Below are positions 49,246-58,641 of a stretch of DNA of 64,000 nt, piece by piece. This DNA comes from Paracholeplasma manati. Lineage in GTDB: Bacteria > Bacillota_I > Bacilli_A > Acholeplasmatales > UBA5453. Position numbers and translations under genes: made by a program. A model generated the notes under the pieces. It made no database searches. It saw only the letters and a program-made list of their open reading frames with translations, and had not been told where the DNA came from. The stretch lies in the NCBI RefSeq assembly GCF_025742995.1, contig NZ_JAOVQM010000002.1:124001-188000 (forward strand). Reading direction: 5' to 3'. Within the stretch, counting starts at the first letter, position 1; every line of letters begins with the position of its first letter.

Positions 49246-52200
49246 ATGAGATTACGTAGGAAACTAAGTGAAAAACAGATTTTGATGGTTTATAAGTTTT
49301 ATAAAACGACACAACGCTTTTTCGTTATTCTAGCTTTAACCGGTATTTTATTTAGTCTATTTCCAAACCAAAAGTTTTATGCTGCTCAAGAGATAGAAAC
49401 TAAACCAGAAACGGTTGAAAAAGACTACTATCAAAGTAGCGATGTTGACATATCCTTAGTACCTATAGTCGAAGAAGATGTATCTAAACGCACAGCCAAT
49501 GAAAAGCACTTCAGAAAATTAGATGGCACCTATGAAGTCGCTTTATATGATAATGAAGTTCATTATTATGAAAATGGGACATGGCACGATATTGATAATC
49601 GTTTCATCGATGATGGTAATAAGCTTGAGAATAAACAAAACGCCTTTAAAACATTCTTTCCTAAGCATTTAAGTGACAACAAGTCGATTCAAATCAAGAC
49701 TAAAGATTATTCAATCGATTGGCGTGTTATTGATATCGATAAATCAAGTGCAGAATATGTTACGAACAATCAAAAACAAAATGTGAAGAATGAACTGAAC
49801 TCGATAGATCAGTCTGTGTTCTATTCGAACATTAGACCCAATGTAGATTTGGAATACATCCTACAAGGGTCAGATGTCAAAGAGTACATTATACTTAACG
49901 ATTTTATTGATAACTTCAGCATTTCATTTGAGTATTCACTGAAAAACTTGAAACTTGTGAAACTCAGTGATGGTATATTTTTTGTTGATCTTAATGGTAA
50001 AAAAGTCTTTGAATTTGAAGACTTGTTTATGTTTGATTCTAACAATGAAGTGTCGAATGATGTTGACATAGAGATTATTGAGACAAAAAAAAATACATAC
50101 TTAGTAACAGTACTACCAAATCTTGATTGGTTGAGTAGTGCTGTTTATCCTGTAAAGATTGATCCTACTTTGAATAGTGTTAGTACCTACTTTTCAATAG
50201 CGGATACTTATGTTTCTGAATTATATCCACAAATGAACTATTATCAATCTCCTGACATGTATTTGAGTAGCACAAATCAAAATCAAAAATATAAAGGACT
50301 AATCAAATTTTGGATTCCATATTCGATTATGGATAAAGTAATCACTTATACGCATCTATCGTTTTCATTAAAAGACAATTCATACACGAATGGTAGCCAA
50401 ATAGATATTTATAAAAATACTGAAAATTTTAATGACTACAGTGCAACATGGGATAACGCCCCACAATTTGAACTGAATCCGATAGATTATCACTTGATCA
50501 ATAATGGACAACCATTACTTTTTGATGTTACTGAAGCTGTTAAAGAATGGCAGGCACAAGGTATACAATCTACTCATGGATTCACAATATTTCAACATAA
50601 TGGATATGGCAGTTTAAATGTGGCTCATCAGATTAACGTACCGTATTCAACCAAAAAGCCAGTTATCAAGATGGGATATGAAGAACCTTCAGGGTTGAAA
50701 GATTACTGGACGTACACATCACAAAATGTTGGTATGGCTGGGGTAGGATACATTAGCGATTATACTGGTAAACTAACTTTTATTAGAAACGAGTATTCAC
50801 TTAAGAATGAATTAATGCCACTATCATTATCCTTTTATCATAGTCAAACTCAAACCAGCACCAATATTGGATATGGTAATGGTTGGAAGACGAACTATTC
50901 TATGGAAGTCAAATATGATAGTACATTCTATCTTTATTATTTGATTAACCCTGATGGCAATAAAATATATTTTATGAATGAAACATGTGTATCGGTTAAT
51001 TCAGCAATGCTAGAATGTACTTCTACTGCAGAAAATGGTTCAGGTTATAAATTGGTAAGACAATCTACCAATGGTCAGCTAGATGGATATGTGATTAAAA
51101 CTCAAGTGGACATTGAGTATCATTTTGATATTACTGGTAGACTGACCAAAGTACATAATCCTAAAAAACTACTTTCAATATGGGTTAACTATATAGATAC
51201 CAGTTCACTAAAGATTGATTATATCAAGGATAACGCTGACAACAAAATTGAATTTGTATATCAAAATAATCAATTATATCAAACCACACTCAAACTCAAA
51301 TACGACGGGGTTAATTACAATGATGTAGAAAAAAGGTTTTACTCTTATAGTCCAAATAATAATTTAACCAGTATTAGTTATTCGTATAACTACAATTCAA
51401 CGACACAAACCGCTTGGACAAATGACTCTAGTGATTGTTTGTATTACGGATATGATACATCCAATCGGTTAGTGTCTGCGTATAATGATAAAGATGATTT
51501 TAGAATTGATTATGCCTACAATACGGGTAACAAAGTATCTGGTTATGATGTAACTGATAGTGGTGTGTTATTTGAAACTAATAACATCGAGTACCAAAAT
51601 TTTAGAACAATCTATACTAATCAATCAGGAAAACAAGTCATTTACACCTTTGACTACTATGGTCATACCGTTAATATAATAGATAGTTTTGGAAATACTG
51701 CATACTACAAATATAGTGGCTTGTTTAGTGCAATCAACGCTGAACCGAACTATAATAATAATCATCGATTAATTGAAAGCTCAGATATTTTGAATCAAAA
51801 ACAAAATCTAATCGTAAACCACGGATTTGAAGAAAACTTTGGATGGACGTTTTTAAATGCCGTGCCATCGTATAGTACCGATGAAAAACTACTTGGGTCT
51901 CAATCGATAGCGATTGTAGCCTTAACCTCAAGTAATTATGCATCACAGGAAATCTTTTTAACCGCTGGAGAGTACACAATTCAAGGTTGGATTAAACATA
52001 ATGGAACTGGTACAGGAGCATCGATAGAAATTGTTAATGGTACGATTATTGCGAATCAAAGACCAATAAAGTCATCAAACACATGGAAAAAATTTGAAAT
52101 CACATTTTCAGTACCTTATTCCAGAATGGTTAATATAAAACTTAAAAATGAGACCTTGAGCTCAGTTGCTTATTTTGATAACGTACAATTAGTGTCAGGA

Positions 52201-55200
52201 TTAACAGATACTAGGTATAATCCAATTTTCAATAGTTCATTTGAAACGGGAATTAATGGTTGGAATACATCGACAGGTACATCATCACAAAGTCTAACTG
52301 AAACAGGTATATATAAGGATGTTTTAGGCAATTTCTCGTTACGTTTTGATGGAGTACCTGGACTTAATAGAGTTGCTGAACAGAATATAAGTATGTTCGT
52401 AAATGCTGGACAATTATTTATGATTGGTGGATGGGGTAAAGCGGATACTTCACCAAATAAGACATATATAAATAATGGCGCAACAGTAACAGACGGTCGT
52501 TTCTTTGGATTAGTAGTAGAGTTTACTCTTGCCAACACAACTCAAGAGTTCTTATATCTTCCTTTTGATTCCAACATAGAAGGTTGGCAGTATCAAATGA
52601 TGACTTTCACAGTTCCAGAAGACGTATCTAGCGTAAAAATAAAAGCTAGTTTTAATGGAACTGGAATGGCTCTTTTTGACAACATACAGTTATTTACAGA
52701 TGATTTGAGTACTCAGTATGCCTATGATACTAACACTGGTAAAATATTAGAAGTTGTTCATCCAAATGGTGCTTTAACTAATTATGTATATAACGCTAAT
52801 GGGGATTTAATTAGTGTCAGCAAAAATAATAAAGTTGTCGAACTAGATAGAAATTCTATGGGACAAATAAGCCAAATCAGCACGAATAATGTAAGAATGA
52901 CCTATGATTATGATTTGATAACACAACAACCTATTTCAATGAAAATGGGGTATGATCCAAGCTCAACCACTCAAGACAAATGGTTTAAGACTTCCACAAG
53001 TTACACAAGCAATGGGCAATATATCGCTACAGTCACGGATGAATTCGGTAATGTAAACTCAACAACTGTTGATGAGTCGATAGGATTAACCACAGAAATA
53101 ATTGATGAACTAGGAAGAATTCAGAAGTTCGAATATGATTCCTATGGTAATTTAGTTGGTACATCCATTGAATTTGGTTCTACAACATTACTTTCTGGAG
53201 CATATATTTATGACACACTAGGACGACTTTGGAAAATACAAAGAAATAACTATGTGTATGAATTTATATACAATTCACTAAATCAGGTCACAGGTGTAAA
53301 AATCGCCGATCTTTCTTTGATGACCTATGAATATTGGGTAGATGAAGATGGTATTTATCATAGTGATTTGTTAACCAAACAAACCTATGGGAACTCAGAT
53401 TTTATTGAGTTTAGTTATACTGAAGAATTTCAAATTAAAACAGTTAAATTTAATGGTACAATTAGATTCGAATATACTTATGATACTTTTGGAAATTTGG
53501 CGATATACAAGGACATTCATAACGGTAATATTTATTTTTATTCCTATGATTTGTCTGGTCGATTAGAAAGTATCATAGATCAAAGTGGAAACGAGATTAT
53601 TTATTCATATAACGAAGCTGGGAATTTGGATACATATTATTATAATGTATCAAATATATCAAGAGCTGTATCATATAACTACAATCAAACCACTGGTCAA
53701 TATGACTACACAAGATATGTTGTCGGTAATACAACAATACAAAAAGAATTTAACTATAGTACAGATTCATTAAAGCGTTTAAACAATATTGAATTGGTAA
53801 TTAACAATGTGACACTCAAAAAGATCTTTGTCTATGACGATTCAAAAGTAAATTCTGCGATGGGTAACGCAACCAATAGAATTTATGAAGTGAGATATCA
53901 AAAAAATAATGATACTGTGATTACTTATCGATATACATATGACAATGCACAAAATATTACAAAGATTGAAATTATTCAATCGGGAACAATCCAGGAACAA
54001 TACAATTATTATTATGATCATTTGAACCAACTGATTAGAGAAGATATTAAGATTGTTGGACAGTTATCGAAAACATTGGTTTATAGCTATGATTCACAAA
54101 ACAACATTACCTCAATTAAGACCTTTGGTTATCAAACCATATCTGGTACGCCATTAAGTGAAAAGAAGATGTACTACCAAAACACTTGGAAAGACCAACT
54201 GACAAGAGTAGAGTATTACACGAATGGTACCTTAAGCTACTATGAAACCATGACATATGACAATAGTGGTAATATCATTTTTATCCAAGACTCAAGAACT
54301 TATTATAATGATAAAACGTTTCAGTGGGATGGCAGGCAATTAACCAATTATGGATCGTATTGTAATTCATTAACATTTAAATACAATGATCAAGGTATTA
54401 GAACACAAAAGATTCAAAGCTCGTGTGGTGGTAATATCACAACAAATTATGTCTTAGATGGTGATAAGGTACTGGTTGAAACCAGAAGTAATGGGATTAC
54501 GATCTACTATACCTATGATGTAGATGGTAGTTTACTCAGTATGAACTACAATGGTACAGAATACTTTTATATTACCAACCTACAAGGCGATGTCATTGAA
54601 CTTCGTGACATGAGTGGTAATGTTGTTGTAAAATATAAGTATGACGCATGGGGAAATATAGTGTACCAATCTCCTGGAACATTAGCTGATATCAACCCCT
54701 ATAGATATCGTGGATATCGATTTGATGTTGAAACTGGGTATTATTACTTACAATCAAGATATTACAATCCACAAATCGGTAGATTTATTAGTGCGGATGG
54801 TCAAGTAAATGAGGGTATTCTTGGTGAAAATATGTACGCATACACTGAGAATAATCCAGTCATGAATATTGATCCTGAGGGAACAAAAGTATGGCACTTT
54901 GTCGTAGGATTCTGTCTGATATTTATTGGCGCTATAATAAGTATTAACTCTACTACTGGTAATTCAGTAATGGATATCGGAGTCTATTTTGTACGTGAAG
55001 GTCATTATGATAGGAATTATTTAAACACTGATTTACCTGTAAACGCAGAAGCAGCTTTTAATGAAGGATGGATTGAACAAAAAGATGCAGACTTTCATCA
55101 ATCTTCTGGTCCAGGAAATAAAAAATGGTTATCAACTGATGGAAACAGAGAAATCATAGTTGATATTGCAGGTAATATAGTCGATGATCCTCGTGATATT

Positions 55201-55344
55201 GGCACATATAATTTTATTCCGAATGGTGTCAATAAAGCTGGACACGGATTTGTCGATGTATTACCGTGGATACTTTGGGGAAATAATTCGAAAGATTCAT
55301 CAACAATTTTTGATAGATTTTACTTATGGTTAAAAAACTTATAG
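49246..55344 (+). CDS. Secreted RHS/YD-repeat polymorphic toxin (WapA-like)
   Basis: 2032 residues. An N-terminal signal or anchor (hydrophobic about 24-44, then YAAQ) is followed by a DNRLRE-type domain (about 315-475, with WDNAPQFE and GFTIFQHNG), two carbohydrate-binding-like modules (about 870-1000 and 1000-1150), and YD repeats from about 1150 (TYDTFGNL, YSYNEAGNL, YTYDVDGSL). The core closes with INPYRYRGYRFD, QSRYYNPQIGRFI and NIDPEG (the DPxG seam). The last about 150 residues are the tip: a hydrophobic helix, then KKWLSTDGNREI, DDPRDIGTYNF and GHGFVDVLPWILWGN; toxin class not identified. ATG at 49246 follows GAAGGGAGATATT; 49231 lies upstream of the ribosome site. An ankyrin protein gene follows at 10 bases. 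Confidence 0.9.
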   Translation: MRLRRKLSEKQILMVYKFYKTTQRFFVILALTGILFSLFPNQKFYAAQEIETKPETVEKDYYQSSDVDISLVPIVEEDVSKRTANEKHFRKLDGTYEVALYDNEVHYYENGTWHDIDNRFIDDGNKLENKQNAFKTFFPKHLSDNKSIQIKTKDYSIDWRVIDIDKSSAEYVTNNQKQNVKNELNSIDQSVFYSNIRPNVDLEYILQGSDVKEYIILNDFIDNFSISFEYSLKNLKLVKLSDGIFFVDLNGKKVFEFEDLFMFDSNNEVSNDVDIEIIETKKNTYLVTVLPNLDWLSSAVYPVKIDPTLNSVSTYFSIADTYVSELYPQMNYYQSPDMYLSSTNQNQKYKGLIKFWIPYSIMDKVITYTHLSFSLKDNSYTNGSQIDIYKNTENFNDYSATWDNAPQFELNPIDYHLINNGQPLLFDVTEAVKEWQAQGIQSTHGFTIFQHNGYGSLNVAHQINVPYSTKKPVIKMGYEEPSGLKDYWTYTSQNVGMAGVGYISDYTGKLTFIRNEYSLKNELMPLSLSFYHSQTQTSTNIGYGNGWKTNYSMEVKYDSTFYLYYLINPDGNKIYFMNETCVSVNSAMLECTSTAENGSGYKLVRQSTNGQLDGYVIKTQVDIEYHFDITGRLTKVHNPKKLLSIWVNYIDTSSLKIDYIKDNADNKIEFVYQNNQLYQTTLKLKYDGVNYNDVEKRFYSYSPNNNLTSISYSYNYNSTTQTAWTNDSSDCLYYGYDTSNRLVSAYNDKDDFRIDYAYNTGNKVSGYDVTDSGVLFETNNIEYQNFRTIYTNQSGKQVIYTFDYYGHTVNIIDSFGNTAYYKYSGLFSAINAEPNYNNNHRLIESSDILNQKQNLIVNHGFEENFGWTFLNAVPSYSTDEKLLGSQSIAIVALTSSNYASQEIFLTAGEYTIQGWIKHNGTGTGASIEIVNGTIIANQRPIKSSNTWKKFEITFSVPYSRMVNIKLKNETLSSVAYFDNVQLVSGLTDTRYNPIFNSSFETGINGWNTSTGTSSQSLTETGIYKDVLGNFSLRFDGVPGLNRVAEQNISMFVNAGQLFMIGGWGKADTSPNKTYINNGATVTDGRFFGLVVEFTLANTTQEFLYLPFDSNIEGWQYQMMTFTVPEDVSSVKIKASFNGTGMALFDNIQLFTDDLSTQYAYDTNTGKILEVVHPNGALTNYVYNANGDLISVSKNNKVVELDRNSMGQISQISTNNVRMTYDYDLITQQPISMKMGYDPSSTTQDKWFKTSTSYTSNGQYIATVTDEFGNVNSTTVDESIGLTTEIIDELGRIQKFEYDSYGNLVGTSIEFGSTTLLSGAYIYDTLGRLWKIQRNNYVYEFIYNSLNQVTGVKIADLSLMTYEYWVDEDGIYHSDLLTKQTYGNSDFIEFSYTEEFQIKTVKFNGTIRFEYTYDTFGNLAIYKDIHNGNIYFYSYDLSGRLESIIDQSGNEIIYSYNEAGNLDTYYYNVSNISRAVSYNYNQTTGQYDYTRYVVGNTTIQKEFNYSTDSLKRLNNIELVINNVTLKKIFVYDDSKVNSAMGNATNRIYEVRYQKNNDTVITYRYTYDNAQNITKIEIIQSGTIQEQYNYYYDHLNQLIREDIKIVGQLSKTLVYSYDSQNNITSIKTFGYQTISGTPLSEKKMYYQNTWKDQLTRVEYYTNGTLSYYETMTYDNSGNIIFIQDSRTYYNDKTFQWDGRQLTNYGSYCNSLTFKYNDQGIRTQKIQSSCGGNITTNYVLDGDKVLVETRSNGITIYYTYDVDGSLLSMNYNGTEYFYITNLQGDVIELRDMSGNVVVKYKYDAWGNIVYQSPGTLADINPYRYRGYRFDVETGYYYLQSRYYNPQIGRFISADGQVNEGILGENMYAYTENNPVMNIDPEGTKVWHFVVGFCLIFIGAIISINSTTGNSVMDIGVYFVREGHYDRNYLNTDLPVNAEAAFNEGWIEQKDADFHQSSGPGNKKWLSTDGNREIIVDIAGNIVDDPRDIGTYNFIPNGVNKAGHGFVDVLPWILWGNNSKDSSTIFDRFYLWLKNL

Positions 55345-55354
55345 AGGTGAACAT

Positions 55355-56191
55355 ATGAATAAAATACTGAAAGTGGTTATATCTTTAATACTAATATCCT
55401 CTGTTATTTATTTAAGTATCATTGGTTACCGACATTATGACTATAATCAAGGATATGCACAAGCACTAATTAGAGCGATTCATGATTTTGATGATGAAGC
55501 ATTGAACAAACTACTTGAAAACCCTAAAAACATTGATTCAACACCAAGTCTACGCATATTAATTAACGATAGTTCTAATGCTAATCCTCTAGAAGAAGCA
55601 GCCTTTATTGGAAACTATAACGCAGTAGTCGCTTTAGTAGAAGCTGGAGCGAATGTCAATTTCATAAATCCAACTACTGATTTTACGCCTTTATTGAATG
55701 CACTATATTCTAATAAACCAGACCAAATCCTTATAGCGAACTATCTAATAGACCACGGCGCAGATGTGCATTATTCAACAAACTCAAACGGTAGTATAAG
55801 TGTACTCGAAGAGTCTATTAATTACTATGGCATAGACATGGAAGAAAGTTACTCATTATTTTTAAGATTAATCAGTCTTGGCTGTGATCCATATGTAAGA
55901 ACTGGATTGGGAAACATCTTTTTGAAATCAGCATTAGAAAAGAATAAACTAGTTATGGTTTACTTGCTTGAAAATGAAATGTTTGATATCAATGGTGTGG
56001 GTTATAAAGGGTACTCAGCGCTAATGTTACTTTCTTTAAGAGATATTGATGAACTTACAATAGAAATGGTTAACATCTTGTTAACTTATGGTGCTGATAA
56101 AACACTAGTTAGTGAAGAAGGTTTGACAGCCTATGACTATGCATTGAAAACAGGTAATACTGAATTGATTGAACTATTAAGATTCGAATAA
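55355..56191 (+). CDS. Ankyrin-repeat protein, putative immunity to the RHS toxin
   Basis: 278 residues: an N-terminal membrane helix (about 5-25), then about five ankyrin repeats (for example NPLEEAAFIGNYNAVVALVEAG; GANVNF; GADVHYS; GYSALMLLS; GLTAYDYALKTGN). Ribosome site AGAGGTGAACAT lies over the toxin stop, 10 bases apart, so the two are coupled. Ankyrin proteins are known among polymorphic-toxin immunity families. Anchoring at the membrane suggests it blocks an incoming tip there. Function is inferred from position and family habit. Confidence 0.75.
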   Translation: MNKILKVVISLILISSVIYLSIIGYRHYDYNQGYAQALIRAIHDFDDEALNKLLENPKNIDSTPSLRILINDSSNANPLEEAAFIGNYNAVVALVEAGANVNFINPTTDFTPLLNALYSNKPDQILIANYLIDHGADVHYSTNSNGSISVLEESINYYGIDMEESYSLFLRLISLGCDPYVRTGLGNIFLKSALEKNKLVMVYLLENEMFDINGVGYKGYSALMLLSLRDIDELTIEMVNILLTYGADKTLVSEEGLTAYDYALKTGNTELIELLRFE

Positions 56192-56275
56192 GAGTAGAGT
56201 TAGAAATTTTATAAGAAGATTAGAAAGCATCTTGTTTTTTTGGCTAAAAAACAAATGTAAATCTTGGTGAATAAG

Positions 56276-56316
56276 ACACGCATAATTGTCATTCTTGGCT
56301 AAATTATGCGTGTTTT
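56276..56316 (+). terminator. Terminator of the RHS-ankyrin operon
   Basis: ACACGCATAATT and AATTATGCGTGT form a perfect 12-bp stem with a 14-base loop, followed by TTT. Confidence 0.8.
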
Positions 56317-56320
56317 GAGT

Positions 56321-56326
56321 TATACT
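56321..56326 (+). promoter_or_regulatory. Possible -10 box of the mgtE operon
   Basis: TATACT, 20 bases before the mgtE start and only a few bases before the AAAGGAGGG ribosome site. The leader is too short for an M-box magnesium riboswitch. Confidence 0.4.
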
Positions 56327-56346
56327 ATATAAAGGAGGGCATAACC

Positions 56347-57675
56347 ATGTTAGATTTTAAAACACTGTCAATCGATGAACAAAAATTATATCTAGAAACA
56401 CTTCATGATTATGACCTGAAAGAACTTTATGAATCCTTGGATGAAGATGCTCAAGAAACCTTATTTGGCTTATTAGATGATACCCAAAAAGCAGATTTAT
56501 TGTCTTATCTTGATGTTGATGACGCAGCTCAAATTGTTGAAACTTTAGATGCTGAAGAAACGGCAGACATCTTAAATGAGATGGATCCCGATGACGCGAT
56601 GGACATCATCAATGAACTCGAAGAAGAAACCACCCAAGAGTTCATGGATAAACTTGAACCTGAGCTCAAAGAAGACATCATCTCATTAAGGTCTTACGAA
56701 GACTTTGAAACCGGTTCAATCATGAATACCGATTTCATCACACTAACGACCGATTTGGATGTCAAGGAAGCGATGAAGAAACTCATCGCTGAAGCCCCTG
56801 AAGTTGAAACGATTTCGACCCTTTTTGTGGTCGATAAACACGATACCTTTTTGGGTATTGTGCCTTTAAAGAAACTCATCAAAGCGAAATCGCCTTGTGA
56901 TATCGAATCCTTATATGAACCAGCCCTCTTTGTTCTAGATACCGATGACAAAGAAGAAACCGCGACCCTCATCCAAGAAGAAGGGATTAACATCTTACCA
57001 GTTTTGGATGAAAACCACATCTTAAAAGGCATCGTTACCGTCGATGACGCGATCGATACCTATGAAGATGAAATGATTGAAGACTTCCAAAAAATGACAG
57101 CATTAAGGGAAGAACATACCGATTCTACATTCTTTAGTGCATTGAAACGTTTGCCCTGGTTGGTGGTATTGTTATTATTGGCCTTACCCATCGCTAATCT
57201 AGCCTTACAATTTGAGGGGGTCTTAAAAGACTATACCATCATCATCATTTTACAACCCCTCATCCTATCGATGATTGGGAATGCGGGGACACAGACCTTA
57301 ACCTTTAGCTTAATCATGATTGCGGATAAAGAACCAGCAAATGTTGTGAAACGCAATATATTTTATGAAGTGTCATCCGCTGCTTTGTCTGGGGTATTGC
57401 TTTCAATCATTTCTTTTGTCGTCACCATTTTATTCATTATCTTAAACCCAAGTTTATCTGAAGACCCGATCATTTTCGCAAGCATCGTGGGCTTAAGTGT
57501 ATTGTTGTCTTTAATCATTGGAACATTCTTCTCAGCGATCATCCCGGTATTGATTAACAAGACTGGATTGGATCCAGCCAGTGCTTCAGGACCCTTATTA
57601 ACCACCGTGATTGACATCACAACCATATTAACTTATTACGGGATCGCTACCCTCATGATTGGGGTGTTATTATGA
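56347..57675 (+). CDS. mgtE: Magnesium transporter MgtE, full length
   Basis: 442-residue Mg2+ channel. Residues 1 to about 125 are the acidic N domain (DVDDAAQIVETLDAEE, MDPDDAMDIINELEEE), about 130-255 two CBS domains, then a long plug helix and five membrane helices (about 275-442). The pore region MIGNAGTQTLT and the late TTVIDITTILTYYG with the conserved ion-site Asp are intact. The cytosolic domains sense Mg2+ and gate the pore. Strong AAAGGAGGG site. Its TGA overlaps the ATG of a second, shorter MgtE, so both are probably made together. Confidence 0.95.
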   Translation: MLDFKTLSIDEQKLYLETLHDYDLKELYESLDEDAQETLFGLLDDTQKADLLSYLDVDDAAQIVETLDAEETADILNEMDPDDAMDIINELEEETTQEFMDKLEPELKEDIISLRSYEDFETGSIMNTDFITLTTDLDVKEAMKKLIAEAPEVETISTLFVVDKHDTFLGIVPLKKLIKAKSPCDIESLYEPALFVLDTDDKEETATLIQEEGINILPVLDENHILKGIVTVDDAIDTYEDEMIEDFQKMTALREEHTDSTFFSALKRLPWLVVLLLLALPIANLALQFEGVLKDYTIIIILQPLILSMIGNAGTQTLTFSLIMIADKEPANVVKRNIFYEVSSAALSGVLLSIISFVVTILFIILNPSLSEDPIIFASIVGLSVLLSLIIGTFFSAIIPVLINKTGLDPASASGPLLTTVIDITTILTYYGIATLMIGVLL

Positions 57676-58628
57676 AACTAAGAGAAGTCATGAATACCCA
57701 CATCCTTACTTTAAGTCCAACGATGGATGTGAAGGATGCGATGAAGAAGGTTGTCAAACAATCCAATGATGACACATTGATTGATATCTTATATGTCACC
57801 GATCAAGACCAATTGGTTGGGGTTGTGGACTTAAAAGAATTGATCATTGCGAGAAGTCCAATCACAATTGAGGCAATCATGCGTAAAAACTATCATTTTG
57901 TCTTTGAAGATGAACCAGTTTCAAAGGCCATCGATACCGTTCAAAAGTATGACCGAAACATGATTCCAATCTTATCCAAAACCAAAACATTATTGGGTGT
58001 CATCACTGCGGAAATGGCTTTAGATTTACTCGCTGAAGAAACCTTAGAAGACTACCATAAACTCGCATCCTTAAACGAATACGATGTGCATTCAAAGCCA
58101 TTGAGTAGAAGTAAAAAACGATTACCTTGGTTATTGATATTGCTTGCGTTATCCCTCATTACGGCTTCGGTGTTATCATTCTTTGAAACCACCCTTCAAA
58201 CCGTCATCATCTTGGTTTTATTTCAACCGATGATTTTAGATTCCGCCGGTAACATTTCCACCCAATCGCTTGCGAAAGCCATCCTTGTCATCAACGATGA
58301 CCCGGATGCGGATATGAAGCCATTCATCATCAAAGAGTTACTCATTGGTTTGATGAATAGTACGTTCTTGGCGTTGGTTGGGTTTACGTTCAGCTATCTA
58401 TTCTTGTGGGTATTCCAAAACAACGTAGACATTAAAGTCAGTTTCACCGTAGGTTTGGCTTTATTTGTGGCTTTATTGGTCGGTGCCGTCACAGGGGCAT
58501 TTGTACCAATGATTTTAAGAAAAATGAAGATTGACCCATCGGTTGCGTCAGGACCATTTATGACCACACTCAATGACGTCATCTCACTCACGATTTACTT
58601 TTCTCTCGCAACCCTCATTCTATTATAA
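57672..58628 (+). CDS. MgtE-like magnesium transporter lacking the N domain
   Basis: 318 residues, starting directly in the first CBS domain (REVMNTHILTLSPTMDVKDA) and continuing with the second CBS domain, plug helix (about 115-140) and five membrane helices. The pore-lining segment reads DSAGNISTQSL instead of GNAGTQS, but the ion-site Asp is kept in TTLNDVISLT. The acidic N domain is absent. ATGA overlap with full-length mgtE suggests a heterodimer or a differently gated partner (inference). The next gene follows 13 bases after its stop. Confidence 0.9.
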   Translation: MKLREVMNTHILTLSPTMDVKDAMKKVVKQSNDDTLIDILYVTDQDQLVGVVDLKELIIARSPITIEAIMRKNYHFVFEDEPVSKAIDTVQKYDRNMIPILSKTKTLLGVITAEMALDLLAEETLEDYHKLASLNEYDVHSKPLSRSKKRLPWLLILLALSLITASVLSFFETTLQTVIILVLFQPMILDSAGNISTQSLAKAILVINDDPDADMKPFIIKELLIGLMNSTFLALVGFTFSYLFLWVFQNNVDIKVSFTVGLALFVALLVGAVTGAFVPMILRKMKIDPSVASGPFMTTLNDVISLTIYFSLATLILL

Positions 58629-58641
58629 AAGGAGATTTCAG

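Noticed and set aside
56192-56346. M-box magnesium riboswitch before mgtE
   Set aside because: The space is taken by the upstream terminator and the leader is only some 15 bases long.
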